This document shows positions 1 through 8,763 of a stretch of DNA of 52,323 nucleotides, piece after piece; positions within the stretch are counted from its first letter, which is position 1, and the number at the start of each line of letters is the position of its first letter. The notes under the pieces were generated by a model that saw only the letters and a list, made by a program, of their open reading frames with translations, was not told the DNA's origin and did no database searches. This stretch comes from an uncultured Halieaceae bacterium (GTDB taxonomy: Bacteria; Pseudomonadota; Gammaproteobacteria; Pseudomonadales; Halieaceae), in assembly GCA_938074045.1 (NCBI GenBank), contig CALJGI010000001.1:1-52323 (forward strand), written 5' to 3'. The position numbers and the translations under genes are program-made.

Positions 1-437
1 TCTGGAGAGGGCAGACCTTCAGTTGTCGTGGTACGTGGATCCCAGTAGTAGTCGTCAAGCAACCCCTGTGTGGGGGCATGCAGAACGGCCCCATTGTCAG
101 AGCGCTGGTCCCACAAGTAACCGGCGATCATCTGCGTCGCAGAGGTTAAGCCTTCGGTCGTTGTCGTGCGGCGATCCCAGTAGTAGTGGTCGATGTCCTG
201 GCTGAGGGGCGGCGCAATGCGCAATCCCGACTCCGATCGGGAGTCCCATAAATATCCAGCATAGGATCTCTCCGAACTCAGGCCCGTGTCGGCGACGGGC
301 GTCGCCGGGGAGAACTGCGCGGATGACCCACGCCACCCGTTAGTTATTGGTTGCAGTAACATCGCCATGCTGACCACGGTCAGGCACAAAGCGGCGGCTG
401 CCCTGTGCCAGATGAATTTTTCTCTCTGATAAATCAT
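1..437 (-). CDS. Exported protein with 45-residue tandem repeats (partial, runs off left edge)
   Basis: Only the first 145 codons are visible; the frame is open to the window edge. The ATG at 435-437 has AGAGGAAG five bases upstream. A basic start followed by a hydrophobic stretch (about residues 12-29) suggests a signal peptide or signal anchor. From residue 61 two copies of a 45-residue unit follow: GYLWD-x-RS at 61 and 106, and YYWD-x-RTTTTEGL at 85 and 130. The DNA period is therefore 135 bases, with many synonymous differences, so the repeats are kept at protein level. More copies may lie beyond the edge. I do not recognise the family. Tyr/Trp/Asp/Thr-rich repeats suggest a surface or matrix protein, which is inference. 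It sits behind a strong sigma-54 promoter (508-523), so it is probably the target of the activator encoded at 859-3945. Confidence 0.75.
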   Translation of the reverse strand, partial: MIYQREKFIWHRAAAALCLTVVSMAMLLQPITNGWRGSSAQFSPATPVADTGLSSERSYAGYLWDSRSESGLRIAPPLSQDIDHYYWDRRTTTTEGLTSATQMIAGYLWDQRSDNGAVLHAPTQGLLDDYYWDPRTTTTEGLPSP

Positions 438-507
438 TGTTTCTTCCTCTCACAAATATTTCTTGCCATACACAGGCACAAAAAAGTTTTCCGTGCACCT
501 GATATAT

Positions 508-523
508 AGCAATAAGCGTGCCC
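508..523 (-). promoter_or_regulatory. Sigma-54 (RpoN) -24/-12 promoter
   Basis: On the minus strand 523 to 508 reads GGGCACGCTTATTGCT. It matches the RpoN consensus TGGCACG-N4-TTGCW at all specified positions except the first T. The invariant GG (522-521) and GC (510-509) are separated by exactly ten bases. Transcription would start near 497, leaving a 5' leader of about 60 bases before the ATG at 437. The orientation fits the repeat-protein gene. Confidence 0.75.
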
Positions 524-561
524 ACTTTTTATTCTTGAAAATGTGCGCGAGTAAAACTATA

Positions 562-574
562 TAACATATTGATT
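562..574 (-). promoter_or_regulatory. Probable IHF binding site
   Basis: The minus strand reads AATCAATATGTTA, a full match to the IHF consensus WATCAANNNNTTR. It lies between the upstream palindrome (621-642) and the sigma-54 promoter (508-523), the usual place for an IHF bend that brings an enhancer-bound activator onto RpoN polymerase. The surrounding DNA is very AT-rich, so a chance match is possible, but its position supports it. Confidence 0.6.
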
Positions 575-620
575 TTAATGAATAATATATTTTTATAAGA
601 AAAAAATGACGAGAGTAAAT

Positions 621-642
621 TATGGCGATAATGATCGCCATA
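621..642. promoter_or_regulatory. Palindrome, candidate upstream activator site
   Basis: TATGGCGAT-N4-ATCGCCATA is a perfect inverted repeat with 9-base arms and a 4-base centre. Its centre is about 134 bases upstream of the predicted start of transcription, within the range typical of enhancer sites for sigma-54 activators. The core TGGCGA/TCGCCA recurs at 663-668 and 786-791. Binding by the activator encoded at 859-3945 is inference. Confidence 0.5.
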
Positions 643-660
643 TATTTTTATGCCGTATAT

Positions 661-793
661 TTTCGCCAATATTTTCTTATTGTTGGAGTGGCACTAGATG
701 TAGGGAGTCGCATTAAATAGGGACACAGGATGAGCGATTGTGTTCGTTTTCGAGTTGTAAGTGATTGCTTACTTCAGGGTGAATTTGGCGAAA
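661..793. repeat. Separated inverted repeat TTTCGCCAA / TTGGCGAAA
   Basis: TTTCGCCAA at 661-669 is the exact reverse complement of TTGGCGAAA at 785-793. Both share the TCGCCA core of the palindrome at 621-642, giving four copies of the hexamer (either strand) within about 170 bases. They may be additional half-sites for a regulator. The rest of the 421-base gap 438-858 is AT-rich and holds no convincing gene apart from the weak small frame at 730-873. Confidence 0.35.
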
Positions 794-873
794 TTTTCGG
801 AATTAAGGAAATATCCGGCGAGGAATTAAATGCAGAAATTTTTGGACCTCAGCGCGGTTCAGGACATGTTTAG
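730..873 (+). CDS. Possible 47-residue small protein
   Basis: An open frame starts at ATG 730 and ends at TAG 871-873, overlapping the 3' end of the convergent sigma-54 activator gene by 15 bases. The product begins MSDCVRFRVVSDC and is acidic in its second half. The upstream GGGACACAGG is a poor ribosome binding site. I recognise no family. It may be a chance frame in the regulatory gap; it is listed because the gap otherwise lacks coding sequence. Confidence 0.2.
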   Translation: MSDCVRFRVVSDCLLQGEFGEIFGIKEISGEELNAEIFGPQRGSGHV

Positions 874-3800
874 CTGATCAAGAAGCTTGCGGTAGGTGGG
901 TGGAGATACTCCCGCCAAAGCCGCTGCGTTGCTCTGATTGGCAGCCTGGCTATGGACCTGGCGCAGCAAAATGGATTGGGCGTGGTCGATGGGAGACCGA
1001 GATACCAGTTTAGAGGAAGCAATCAATTGAGGAATCAATACCCCGACTGCATCCCACCCGGCATTCCTCCGCGGGCTTTCTGTGCCATTCGTCCCCTGGT
1101 AGCGGGTGATTTTGCGCCTAAGTGTGCTTTCCGGAATACGCAGCGCATCGGCGGCTTTAATGTTCACATGATTGTGGTGATCAAGACATGACAGGATGAT
1201 ATCTTCCTCCAGCCATGCGCCCAGAGGCGGGAATACTCCCTGATGTAGGCATTGGCTGACCTGTTCCGCCAGCACGGCCTCAAAAGCGCCCTCTATATCA
1301 GCAGATTGCGGTGCAGCGGCTTCAGATAAAGACATGCCTGATGCAGCATTCTGTGCAGGTGGTTTGCCGGCGACCACGTTATTGCTGTCCAGTCGGGGAA
1401 GTTCGAGGTGCTCCACATCTACCACCTCGCTTTTGCTCAAAATAACTGAACGAATGATGCGATTCTTCAGTTCTCGAACGTTGCCCGGCCAGGTGTAGGT
1501 TTGCAGCGCCTGTATCGCAGCTGGAGTAAAGCCTGCAATATCCTTGTTGTACTGCCGGGCACAGGATTGAAGAAAGTACTCTGCCAGATAACGCACGTCG
1601 ATATTTCGTTCTCTAAGTGGAGGTGCCTGCAGCGTAAATACATTTAGTCGATAGAAAAGATCCTTGCGGAATGAGCCCTCGCGAACGCTGCTTTCCAGGT
1701 CAACATTGGTCGCCGCAATAATCCGCGTATCAACCTGCTGGTATTGGCTGCTGCCAACCGGGGTGTACTCCTTATCCTGCACTACACGAAGCAACTTTAC
1801 CTGAACATCGGTGGGAAGCTCACCAATCTCATCGAGCAATATTGTCCCGCCGTCTGCTTCTTTCAATTTTCCTGGACTGGCTTGCTGAGCACCCGTGAAA
1901 GCTCCTTTTTTATGTCCAAAGAGTTCGCTTTCTATAAGGCTGGCCACAACGGCACCGCAGTCAACAATAACAAAAGGCTTCTCACGTCGGGTGCTTAATC
2001 GATGGACCTCCCGGGCAATCATCTCTTTGCCGGTGCCGGATTCTCCCGTGATCAACACGGTTGCTTCTGTTGGCGCAACCAACTGCGCATGTTCCATCAA
2101 TTGTGACATTACATCAGACTGGTACAGAAGATCTTCACTGCCGCTATCGCCCGATGTGCGCTGAAATGATTGACTCTGGGGCAACTGGTTGGCGAGGGGT
2201 GTAGCCGCATAATCGACCAGCGTTTTCAAAAACTCAAGATCGCGGTGGCGGACTGCCCCCTGCAAATCGCCAATTTCAAAATACACGGCGCCCAAATAGT
2301 GGCCGCGGTTAAACAGTGGGATGCAGTACATGTTGTCCCGGTGAGCGATGGCGCGACTCCCCGTGTGCTGACCGCTGGCCGTATCTTCAATCAGTTTTCG
2401 TGTAGCGCTATCCACATTGAGGGTTTTTATAGGCCCCATTTCCTGCGCGGGAGAAGCGCCGACCAGTTGTAGCTGCTGATCTATGTGGCAGCATATGCCA
2501 ACGCGACCGAAATCGAAGGATTTCTGGAAATGGTATGCCAGTTTTTCTGCCAGATCGTTGAGATTCATGGCTTTGGCTACAATGTTCATTGTGTTCCACA
2601 ACAGCACCATATTGCGGTAGTCACGTCCCGAATCCGCTGAAAAAAGACCGCTTTGGCGATCATGGTTGCCGACAATCTCCATATCTGTATTGGGGCGCCA
2701 CACCACTACCTTGCTGCCACCAGATTGCTTGGCGACATTCAGCGCCCAGTTGGCGCGGCGAAACAGCTCCAGCGGAGATTCAGTGCCTCTTGCGCCAGAT
2801 TCAGGTTGGTGGTGCGCTATCCCAATACTGAATTTGAGACTGACCCTGCCGTCCAGATAGAGTCGTTCGCTGAGGTCCTCCATGATGGCGCCTGCTATCG
2901 TGGTTCCATCGTCCAGAGAGGTGTAGGGCAGGCTGGCGGAAAACACCGCACCGCCATAATGATTGGCAAGGTCGCTGGTACGCATGGCCCTGTTAATGTG
3001 CAGGGCAACCTCGGCAATTACGCTGTCTCCGGCTTCCCGGCCATATTCGCTATTAACCGCCTCGATATTATCGGGATTGATTAGTAGCAGTACGAATGCG
3101 CGGTCCCTGTCTGAGCCTGGTGCCAGTGGCTCTGATGCATGGGCCAGATCCGAGGGGCGCGGCAAACTTTCGATTGGATCATGAATCTCTGCCAGCTCCC
3201 GGAGAATGATCACAACACCAGTGACCTCACCACGAGTTTTTATCGGGCCGACGATGCCGTCCAACAAGGACTGACTGCCGTCAGGTTTGGACAGGGCAAA
3301 GGGTGGCAGGCGGGTCACAGCCTGTGTTTGTAGTGCGCGTTCCAGAAAATGTGCCATGCTGCTTTCGCGTTCAGGCTTCAGTAGCACATCCCAGTGTTTG
3401 CCGCGCGTTTCGGCGGCTTTGGCCGCAAAAAAAATCTCAGCATCCGCATTTATGTTAGTCACTGCGCCGTCGCGATCTACGAACACCAGAACATTGCCGA
3501 TGCATTCCATCGCAGTAGCGAGTAGCTGGCGAGTTTCACGCAGTTCCTGCTCTACATTAAATTTATGCAGTGCTAATTCTATGGCGATATGCAGGTCCGG
3601 GTTTTCTACCGGTTTAAGTATGTAGCCGTAGGGGGAGGCGGACTTGGCTTTGGCGATGGTACCGGGGTCTGAGTAGGCGGTTAGAAACACCACCGGTATA
3701 TCGAGTTCAGCGGTAATCTGGTTGGCGACGTCAATGCCATCCATATCGCGCTTCAGATTGATGTCACACAACAGCATGCCCGGGTGTAAGGTGCGCGCTT

Positions 3801-3945
3801 TTTCCAGTGCCTGAGCTGGATTGTGTGCCAGACCTACTACCCGGTGTCCCAGGGTTTTCAGCCGCGATTGGATATCACGGGCAACCAGCGCTTCATCTTC
3901 TACGATCAGAATGCCTGGGCTTTCGCTGTCCGTGGGCTCTGACAT
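859..3945 (-). CDS. Sigma-54-dependent response regulator, REC-PAS-GGDEF-like-GAF-AAA+-HTH-HTH
   Basis: A 1028-residue bacterial enhancer-binding protein. The receiver domain (about 10-130) has the acidic pocket E16-D17, phospho-acceptor D61, T89 and K111. A PAS-like segment (about 138-255) follows. A nucleotide-cyclase-like domain (about 280-430) reads YGGAVF near 328 where GGDEF is expected, so it should be catalytically dead and sensory. A GAF-like domain spans about 440-590. The AAA+ domain has Walker A GESGTGKE near 633, the sigma-54 contact motif GAFTGA near 680, Walker B ILLDEIGE, and WPGNVREL. It ends with a Fis-type helix-turn-helix (about 905-955) and a second HTH-like segment (about 1000-1022). 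Typical NtrC-type regulators are 450-500 residues, so this one is doubled in length. It begins 2 bases after the QueD-like gene, so the two are probably co-transcribed. Likely target: the sigma-54 promoter at 508-523. Confidence 0.88.
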   Translation of the reverse strand: MSEPTDSESPGILIVEDEALVARDIQSRLKTLGHRVVGLAHNPAQALEKARTLHPGMLLCDINLKRDMDGIDVANQITAELDIPVVFLTAYSDPGTIAKAKSASPYGYILKPVENPDLHIAIELALHKFNVEQELRETRQLLATAMECIGNVLVFVDRDGAVTNINADAEIFFAAKAAETRGKHWDVLLKPERESSMAHFLERALQTQAVTRLPPFALSKPDGSQSLLDGIVGPIKTRGEVTGVVIILRELAEIHDPIESLPRPSDLAHASEPLAPGSDRDRAFVLLLINPDNIEAVNSEYGREAGDSVIAEVALHINRAMRTSDLANHYGGAVFSASLPYTSLDDGTTIAGAIMEDLSERLYLDGRVSLKFSIGIAHHQPESGARGTESPLELFRRANWALNVAKQSGGSKVVVWRPNTDMEIVGNHDRQSGLFSADSGRDYRNMVLLWNTMNIVAKAMNLNDLAEKLAYHFQKSFDFGRVGICCHIDQQLQLVGASPAQEMGPIKTLNVDSATRKLIEDTASGQHTGSRAIAHRDNMYCIPLFNRGHYLGAVYFEIGDLQGAVRHRDLEFLKTLVDYAATPLANQLPQSQSFQRTSGDSGSEDLLYQSDVMSQLMEHAQLVAPTEATVLITGESGTGKEMIAREVHRLSTRREKPFVIVDCGAVVASLIESELFGHKKGAFTGAQQASPGKLKEADGGTILLDEIGELPTDVQVKLLRVVQDKEYTPVGSSQYQQVDTRIIAATNVDLESSVREGSFRKDLFYRLNVFTLQAPPLRERNIDVRYLAEYFLQSCARQYNKDIAGFTPAAIQALQTYTWPGNVRELKNRIIRSVILSKSEVVDVEHLELPRLDSNNVVAGKPPAQNAASGMSLSEAAAPQSADIEGAFEAVLAEQVSQCLHQGVFPPLGAWLEEDIILSCLDHHNHVNIKAADALRIPESTLRRKITRYQGTNGTESPRRNAGWDAVGVLIPQLIASSKLVSRSPIDHAQSILLRQVHSQAANQSNAAALAGVSPPTYRKLLDQLNMS

Positions 3946-3947
3946 GG

Positions 3948-4445
3948 TCAGCTCGCTACGCGCTGCCAGTGGGCGCTGCCCTTTTGGCCGGGCCCCGAAG
4001 ATACCTTCACATCCAGGGTGCGCACATCGCAGTCCTGGATGAAACGCTCATCTTCAATCAACCGGTTTTTCAGATAGCGAGCGAACTCCTCTACAGTCGT
4101 ATTGCGGATCGGCAGCAGCAGCGTATCTGCCTGCAATAGCTTCATTGTTTCGCCGTTGAATTCAACGTCAAAGTAGGGCGCACAGTGAGCAATGTTCAAG
4201 TGAGGTGATTCGGCGGCGATGAGCGTGTATTCGTCGAGTTCATCGCAGAGCCCCTTTAACTTGGTCTTCAGATCACCATAGGAAAATTGCATCCCGTTGG
4301 GTCCCAGAGGTACCGTGACCCCGACTTCTACGCCAAAATTATGACCGTGCAGACGCTCACGTTCCGTAGCGGAAAAAATAGTGAAGTGAGCCGCTGAAAA
4401 TTTGAGGCTCTCCTTGTCGATTTCAATTGTGGTGAGTTCTTCCAT
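3948..4445 (-). CDS. QueD/6-pyruvoyl-tetrahydropterin synthase family protein, divergent active site
   Basis: 165 residues with the T-fold pterin synthase pattern. The zinc histidines are present: H20 in FSAAHF, and H33 and H35 in LHGH. The catalytic machinery differs. The position four residues before HGH, a cysteine in QueD, is R29, followed by E30. The Asp-His pair of QueD (LDHHY) reads LDEY here. The C-terminal pterin-anchoring glutamate region reads VKVSSGPGQKG. Known PTPS-III variants use glutamate in place of the cysteine, so E30 could matter, but the changed His and anchor residues suggest another substrate or reaction. It lies 2 bases upstream of the sigma-54 activator gene. No queC or queE neighbour supports a queuosine role. 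Confidence 0.75.
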   Translation of the reverse strand: MEELTTIEIDKESLKFSAAHFTIFSATERERLHGHNFGVEVGVTVPLGPNGMQFSYGDLKTKLKGLCDELDEYTLIAAESPHLNIAHCAPYFDVEFNGETMKLLQADTLLLPIRNTTVEEFARYLKNRLIEDERFIQDCDVRTLDVKVSSGPGQKGSAHWQRVAS

Positions 4446-4487
4446 AGAGCCAGATAACCGTGTTTTTCTCCGCGTTTACTCGCGAAG

Positions 4488-4515
4488 TCGACAAAAATTC
4501 AGTATAAGTGATAAT
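4488..4515 (+). promoter_or_regulatory. Candidate sigma-70 promoter for the 2Fe-2S protein gene
   Basis: TCGACA (4488-4493) and GATAAT (4510-4515) are 16 bases apart, each matching five of six consensus bases. They lie in the short divergent gap between the QueD-like gene and the 2Fe-2S protein gene. Prediction from sequence only. Confidence 0.35.
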
Positions 4516-4598
4516 GCTTAGCCGCTCCTAGCCCGAATGGTGATCTGGCCGTTTATTGAGCTAGCGGAGTGTTTCAATCACCAGTATGGAGTCCCAGC

Positions 4599-5009
4599 GT
4601 GACCCAATTAACCGCCCTGGAACCAGAAGACCGAGAATATATCGAGCGTATCGTGGACAACCTGAAAATCGGTCGGCTACAGCGCCATATTTTCCTTTGT
4701 AGCGATCAGACCAAGCCCAAATGCTGCGCTGTGGAAGAGGGATTGGCCGCCTGGGATTTCCTCAAAAAGCGACTGCGTGAATTGGGTCTTGATACCTCGG
4801 GTCACGTGTTTCGTACCAAAGCCAATTGTCTGCGCATATGCCGGCGTGGGCCCATAGCCCTGGTTTATCCCGAAGGTACCTGGTACCACTCTTGTACACC
4901 GGAGGTGCTGGAACGGATTATCCAGGAACACCTGATCGGAGGTCAGCCAGTGGCTGAGCATGTCATTACCGACGCTGCGCTGCTAGCGTCTGATAGAGCT
5001 GAGCCTTAA
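4599..5009 (+). CDS. Thioredoxin-like [2Fe-2S] ferredoxin domain protein
   Basis: About 136 residues. The cysteines fit the thioredoxin-like [2Fe-2S] fold: FLC early, PKCC shortly after, then NCLRIC, with the conserved segment [15 protein letters not shown]. Such proteins are small electron carriers or sensors in the cytoplasm; the partner is unknown. I place the start at GTG 4599 because GGAG lies seven bases upstream; an in-frame GTG at 4569 would add ten residues but has no ribosome site. The 3' end overlaps the convergent MFS gene by 27 bases. Confidence 0.8.
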   Translation: MTQLTALEPEDREYIERIVDNLKIGRLQRHIFLCSDQTKPKCCAVEEGLAAWDFLKKRLRELGLDTSGHVFRTKANCLRICRRGPIALVYPEGTWYHSCTPEVLERIIQEHLIGGQPVAEHVITDAALLASDRAEP

Positions 5010-6203
5010 GGTTCCGATTACCATCAAGCCTGCTACCGCGGACAGGCTCAGACCGATATGAACCGGCACCAGTGTTGTCAGCCATCCGACGATAAAAGCC
5101 CCGGTTGGTGGGCCAATTCGAACCATCATGCTCAGCAGGCTGATACAGCGACCTCGATATTCATCATCCACGTCACTCTGAACCATGATTTGCAGGCTGA
5201 CTGCCATCACCACATCGCTGACAGCCATTAAACCTATAAAGAGCGCACCGGCCCAGAGCAGATTTGACTGCGCGAAAGCGAAGAGAAAAAACGCCGTTAA
5301 CAGAGCTATATTGGCGGTGGTCCTCAGCATATGCTTACGACCTGGTTGAAACAGAATATAGAGGCTGCCGATCATTCCCCCGGCCCCTGAAGCCGCGGCA
5401 AGAATCGCCAAACCGGCGGCACCTCGATTGAACATGACCTCCGCAATACTTGGCAGAAGATCGGCGTAGGGCCGCAACAGAAACGACGCTGCGATGCCCA
5501 GCAAGAATATTTGCATCAGTCTTGGATGTCGGTAGGCGTAGTGCAAACCCTCGGCGATATCCCGAAGAATGGGTGAATGGGAGGTTGGTTTTACGGGCAC
5601 TTGCAGAACCACGTGGTAGTGCAGGGTCGCCACAAAAATAGCGTAGCCAAGGAATCCCACGGCAAATACAGAGGCTACGCCGAAACCAGCGATCACCGCG
5701 CCGGCCATCGCAGGTCCTATGATTCTTCCCAGATGGAAAATAGTAGCGTTGATGGAAATGGCCGGTCCCAGATGGTCACGGTTTCTGGCAATCAGATTGT
5801 TGACCATGGACATGCCAACTGGCTGGGAAAAGGCAGATGATGTGGCCTTGGCAATCACCAGGGCCATCAAAAGATAAATATTGATTATCCCGCTGACAAT
5901 GGAAACAAAAAATATAGCGCTCCATAGCAGGGACAATAAATGGCAACGCTTCAACAAACCCAGTGGATTGATGCGGTCAGCCATCGCTCCGGCTACGGGA
6001 ACAACCAACAGGCTGACAATCATCTCGCAGGCGGCGAGCGTACCCAGCCAGAGTTCCGAGCGCGTCAGTTCCCAGGCCAGCCAGCCATAGCCAATGCGCT
6101 CCATCCACATCGCCGATATCAGTGCCAACCGCCCGGCAGAGTAGTTGCGGTAATTGGTGTGAGCGAAAACTTCGCTAAACAGACGAAGCTGTGAAGTGAG
6201 CAA
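4983..6203 (-). CDS. MFS transporter
   Basis: 406 residues, strongly hydrophobic throughout with about 12 predicted membrane helices. The cytoplasmic loop after helix 2 reads [15 protein letters not shown], the MFS loop 2-3 signature (D-R near G-A). The N-terminal part ([30 protein letters not shown] type) resembles the EntS/MFS_3 exporters. The start codon is TTG at 6203 with a perfect AGGAGG four bases upstream. Substrate unknown. It is monocistronic and convergent with the 2Fe-2S protein gene. Confidence 0.85.
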   Translation of the reverse strand: MLTSQLRLFSEVFAHTNYRNYSAGRLALISAMWMERIGYGWLAWELTRSELWLGTLAACEMIVSLLVVPVAGAMADRINPLGLLKRCHLLSLLWSAIFFVSIVSGIINIYLLMALVIAKATSSAFSQPVGMSMVNNLIARNRDHLGPAISINATIFHLGRIIGPAMAGAVIAGFGVASVFAVGFLGYAIFVATLHYHVVLQVPVKPTSHSPILRDIAEGLHYAYRHPRLMQIFLLGIAASFLLRPYADLLPSIAEVMFNRGAAGLAILAAASGAGGMIGSLYILFQPGRKHMLRTTANIALLTAFFLFAFAQSNLLWAGALFIGLMAVSDVVMAVSLQIMVQSDVDDEYRGRCISLLSMMVRIGPPTGAFIVGWLTTLVPVHIGLSLSAVAGLMVIGTLRLSSIRR

Positions 6204-6318
6204 GAGACCTCCTGTGGCAAGCCTACAGTGTACCTGAAGAACTCATGCTAACGCCTGGAAACCTGGGTTATGGTATGCTTGGCGCCGTTTTTTTGGCTCT
6301 GTCACGTGGATTTAACCT

Positions 6319-6969
6319 ATGTCACTAAGATGCATCATTGTTCCGGTAACGCCTTACCAGCAGAACTGTTCCATTATCAAATGTGAAGTTACGGGTAAGG
6401 GTGCAATTGTGGATCCAGGTGGTGATATCGATCGAATCGAGCGTGGGGTGGCCCAGCTCGGTGCCGATATTGAAAAAATTCTGATTACCCACGGGCATAT
6501 GGACCACTGTGCCGCGACGTTGGAGCTGAGTCAGTCCCTGGGCGTGCCGATTGAAGGTCCCCACCGCGAGGACGATTTCTGGATTTCCAAACTTCCGGAA
6601 TGGTGTGAGATGTCAGGCTTCCCTGTCGCGCAGCCATTTGTTCCTGATCGCTGGCTGGAGCAGGGCGACAGCGTCACCGTGGGTGAACAAGTACTGGAGG
6701 TCTACCATTGTCCCGGGCATACGCCGGGGCATGTTGTGTTCTATCACCGTGAGCGGCAACTGGCCATTGTTGGTGATGTACTGTTTCAGGGATCTATTGG
6801 CCGCAGTGATTTCCCCCGCGGCGACCACGATACACTTGTGCGATCCATTCGCGAGACCTTGTTCCCACTGGGTGACGATGTGACCTTCCTGCCCGGGCAT
6901 GGCCCCACCTCCACCTTTGGTGAGGAGCGGCGCACCAATCCATTTGTCGCCGATTCCCGCTACGGCTGA
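6319..6969 (+). CDS. gloC: MBL-fold hydrolase, GloC (YcbL)-type glyoxalase II
   Basis: 216 residues of the small glyoxalase II class. The metal-binding motif THGHMDH is followed by HCPGHTPGH, the aspartate in GDVLF and the histidine in LPGHGP, which together complete the binuclear site. Length and motifs match GloC, which hydrolyses S-D-lactoylglutathione to D-lactate and glutathione in methylglyoxal detoxification. It lacks the C-terminal substrate domain of GloB. The stop codon overlaps the start of the DUF2288 gene (TGATG), indicating coupled translation. No good ribosome site precedes the ATG. Confidence 0.88.
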   Translation: MSLRCIIVPVTPYQQNCSIIKCEVTGKGAIVDPGGDIDRIERGVAQLGADIEKILITHGHMDHCAATLELSQSLGVPIEGPHREDDFWISKLPEWCEMSGFPVAQPFVPDRWLEQGDSVTVGEQVLEVYHCPGHTPGHVVFYHRERQLAIVGDVLFQGSIGRSDFPRGDHDTLVRSIRETLFPLGDDVTFLPGHGPTSTFGEERRTNPFVADSRYG

Positions 6970-7310
6970 TGGAGAACGAATCCCTCTCAATGGCGGAGAT
7001 CGATCCCTCGCTGGATGATGGCGCCCTACGCGCCGAGTTCCACGCGCAGACGGCGCGCATCCCCTGGTTGGAGTTACAGACGCTCTACGCTCGAGGGTTG
7101 GTGGTCGAAGTGGCTGAGACTATTGATTTGGTGGAGGTTGCGCTGCAACTGACGCGTGATAACACTTCGCAGTTTGAAAACTGGATCGCCGAGAGTTTGG
7201 TGATGCGGGTGGATGATGACCGAGCCCTTTTGCTTTATGAAACAGAGGCGGTGGTGTGGGCTGTGGTCGCTGCTCCCTGGGTATTAGTTCAGCTTACTTC
7301 ACTATCTTGA
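6969..7310 (+). CDS. DUF2288 family protein
   Basis: 113 residues. The segment ARIPWLELQTLYARGLVVEV, followed by a helical middle and a C-terminal EAVVWAVVAAPWVLVQ, fits my memory of the DUF2288 family of small cytosolic proteins of unknown function. It begins inside the gloC stop codon (TGATG), so it is translationally coupled to gloC. A second in-frame ATG at 6990 could be the true start. The 3' end overlaps the convergent M48 peptidase gene by 17 bases. Confidence 0.75.
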   Translation: MENESLSMAEIDPSLDDGALRAEFHAQTARIPWLELQTLYARGLVVEVAETIDLVEVALQLTRDNTSQFENWIAESLVMRVDDDRALLLYETEAVVWAVVAAPWVLVQLTSLS

Positions 7311-8739
7311 TCCATTCCCCCGGCTTGGGTTCACCGCTCGGATAGTAACCGTTGATCAGACGTAACTGATTTTCGGCATCTCGCCCCGCGCGACTGCGTC
7401 TGGCGAGTTTGGCGAAGGTCATGCCCTCTTCCGCCTGGATGAAACTGATAGATGGTCCCTCTTTGGTGCTACCACGTTCCCCCGCTTTCATGGGACGAAA
7501 GCTCTGGATTAAATCAAACATTGCCGCATCATACTCGTCGTACGATGCGGCATTGTCGGTGGTGGCCTCGAACAGATAGGCGAGGCTGCCATAGTAAAGT
7601 ACGGCCAGGCGCTGTTCGTCCCCATCTCGGGGGTGAGTGACCCCTGTATGACCCTGCAGCCGGAACTGATTCAGCGGCTCTGAGCGCAACAGCCTCTTGG
7701 CGTCCATATGTTTGGTCAGAAAATCACGGGGCTCAACGTCTTTTTCCCGTCTCAGGATACTGATTTTGACCTGTGCCTTGCCCTCCGGTTCGGTGGCTGT
7801 AATGGCCTTGGATCCGGGATCAACTTTCCAGTCGGTCGGGTGGGCGAAGGTGAAATTCAGCTTGTTGTGATAGAAACGATCTTCCTGGCGCTGCGGTGGC
7901 CTGGTTCTCCGACCCCATGGTAAGCCCTCAATGTGAGACCGAAATATGGATGGGTTCACATCCGACGGTGGAGACTCGCCCAATTCCTTCGCAGCGTTGA
8001 CCACAGTGCGTAAACGTGCATCATTGCGTGGGTGTGTGGCAAATACGCCGTGATAAGAACCCGTTTTCCGACCGGCTTCCTTGGCCTTCAATTTTGCATG
8101 CGTCTCCTGATTCTTGAGTATGCCAATCACATCGATCAAAGCATCTGTGTCATAACCCATAGTATGCAGATACACGGCGCCCAAACGATCCGCTTCCAGT
8201 TCGTGGTCTCGACCATACCCTCTCACCAATCCGGTACCCAGGAGATTGGCGGTGTTGGCCACGTCGTAATTGCGCGTGGCGAGTAGTGCAACCACCTGGA
8301 ACAACTTGTTGGTGACATTCGCGGTCTGCTGTCTGCCAGCATGGTGCGCGGTCACGTGGCCAATTTCATGACCCAGTACAGCTGCCAGTTGGGACTCATT
8401 CTCCATGTAGGCGAGAAGCCCGCGATTGATATAGATAAATCCTCCCGGCAGGGCATAGGCATTAATATTCTCATCATCGATGACTGTGAACGTCCAATCC
8501 AGATGTGGCCGCTCGGAAATCGCTGCCAGTCTCTCGCCCACCTGTTGCACATACGCCTGTAACTCCTCGTCATCGTAGCGCGCACCCTTTTTCATCATTT
8601 CTTCATGCATTTCCCGACCCTTGGCGATTTCGCCGGATTCGGTCAGAAAGGGCAGAGCGGTGTTTGCCTGGGTAGGACTTTGTATACCGGCGATAAGAGC
8701 CCCAGCTATGAGCAGGGTCAGGATGAGTGGCATTTTCAT
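7294..8739 (-). CDS. M48 family zinc metalloprotease, exported (BepA/LoiP-like)
   Basis: 481 residues. An N-terminal signal peptide (about 1-25, ending near TQANT) precedes the peptidase domain. The zinc motif HEIGH is at 124-128 and the downstream E-x-E-A-D ligand motif at 180-184. The C-terminal part has a mixed alpha/beta region and ends with a LysM-like segment (about 437-481, ending GEWIKIVK). BepA-type periplasmic peptidases act in outer-membrane protein and lipoprotein quality control. It starts 24 bases after the last lipoprotein gene of the envelope operon and is probably its final member. Role inference: maturation or turnover of the operon's lipoproteins. Confidence 0.85.
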   Translation of the reverse strand: MKMPLILTLLIAGALIAGIQSPTQANTALPFLTESGEIAKGREMHEEMMKKGARYDDEELQAYVQQVGERLAAISERPHLDWTFTVIDDENINAYALPGGFIYINRGLLAYMENESQLAAVLGHEIGHVTAHHAGRQQTANVTNKLFQVVALLATRNYDVANTANLLGTGLVRGYGRDHELEADRLGAVYLHTMGYDTDALIDVIGILKNQETHAKLKAKEAGRKTGSYHGVFATHPRNDARLRTVVNAAKELGESPPSDVNPSIFRSHIEGLPWGRRTRPPQRQEDRFYHNKLNFTFAHPTDWKVDPGSKAITATEPEGKAQVKISILRREKDVEPRDFLTKHMDAKRLLRSEPLNQFRLQGHTGVTHPRDGDEQRLAVLYYGSLAYLFEATTDNAASYDEYDAAMFDLIQSFRPMKAGERGSTKEGPSISFIQAEEGMTFAKLARRSRAGRDAENQLRLINGYYPSGEPKPGEWIKIVK

Positions 8740-8763
8740 CGCGCTGAATCTTCCATTAAAGCG

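Noticed and set aside
340..641. Two minus-strand open frames of about 60 codons
   Set aside because: One overlaps the repeat-protein gene in another frame; the other lies in AT-rich promoter DNA with the sigma-54 and IHF sites and reads as random Ile/Tyr-rich sequence.
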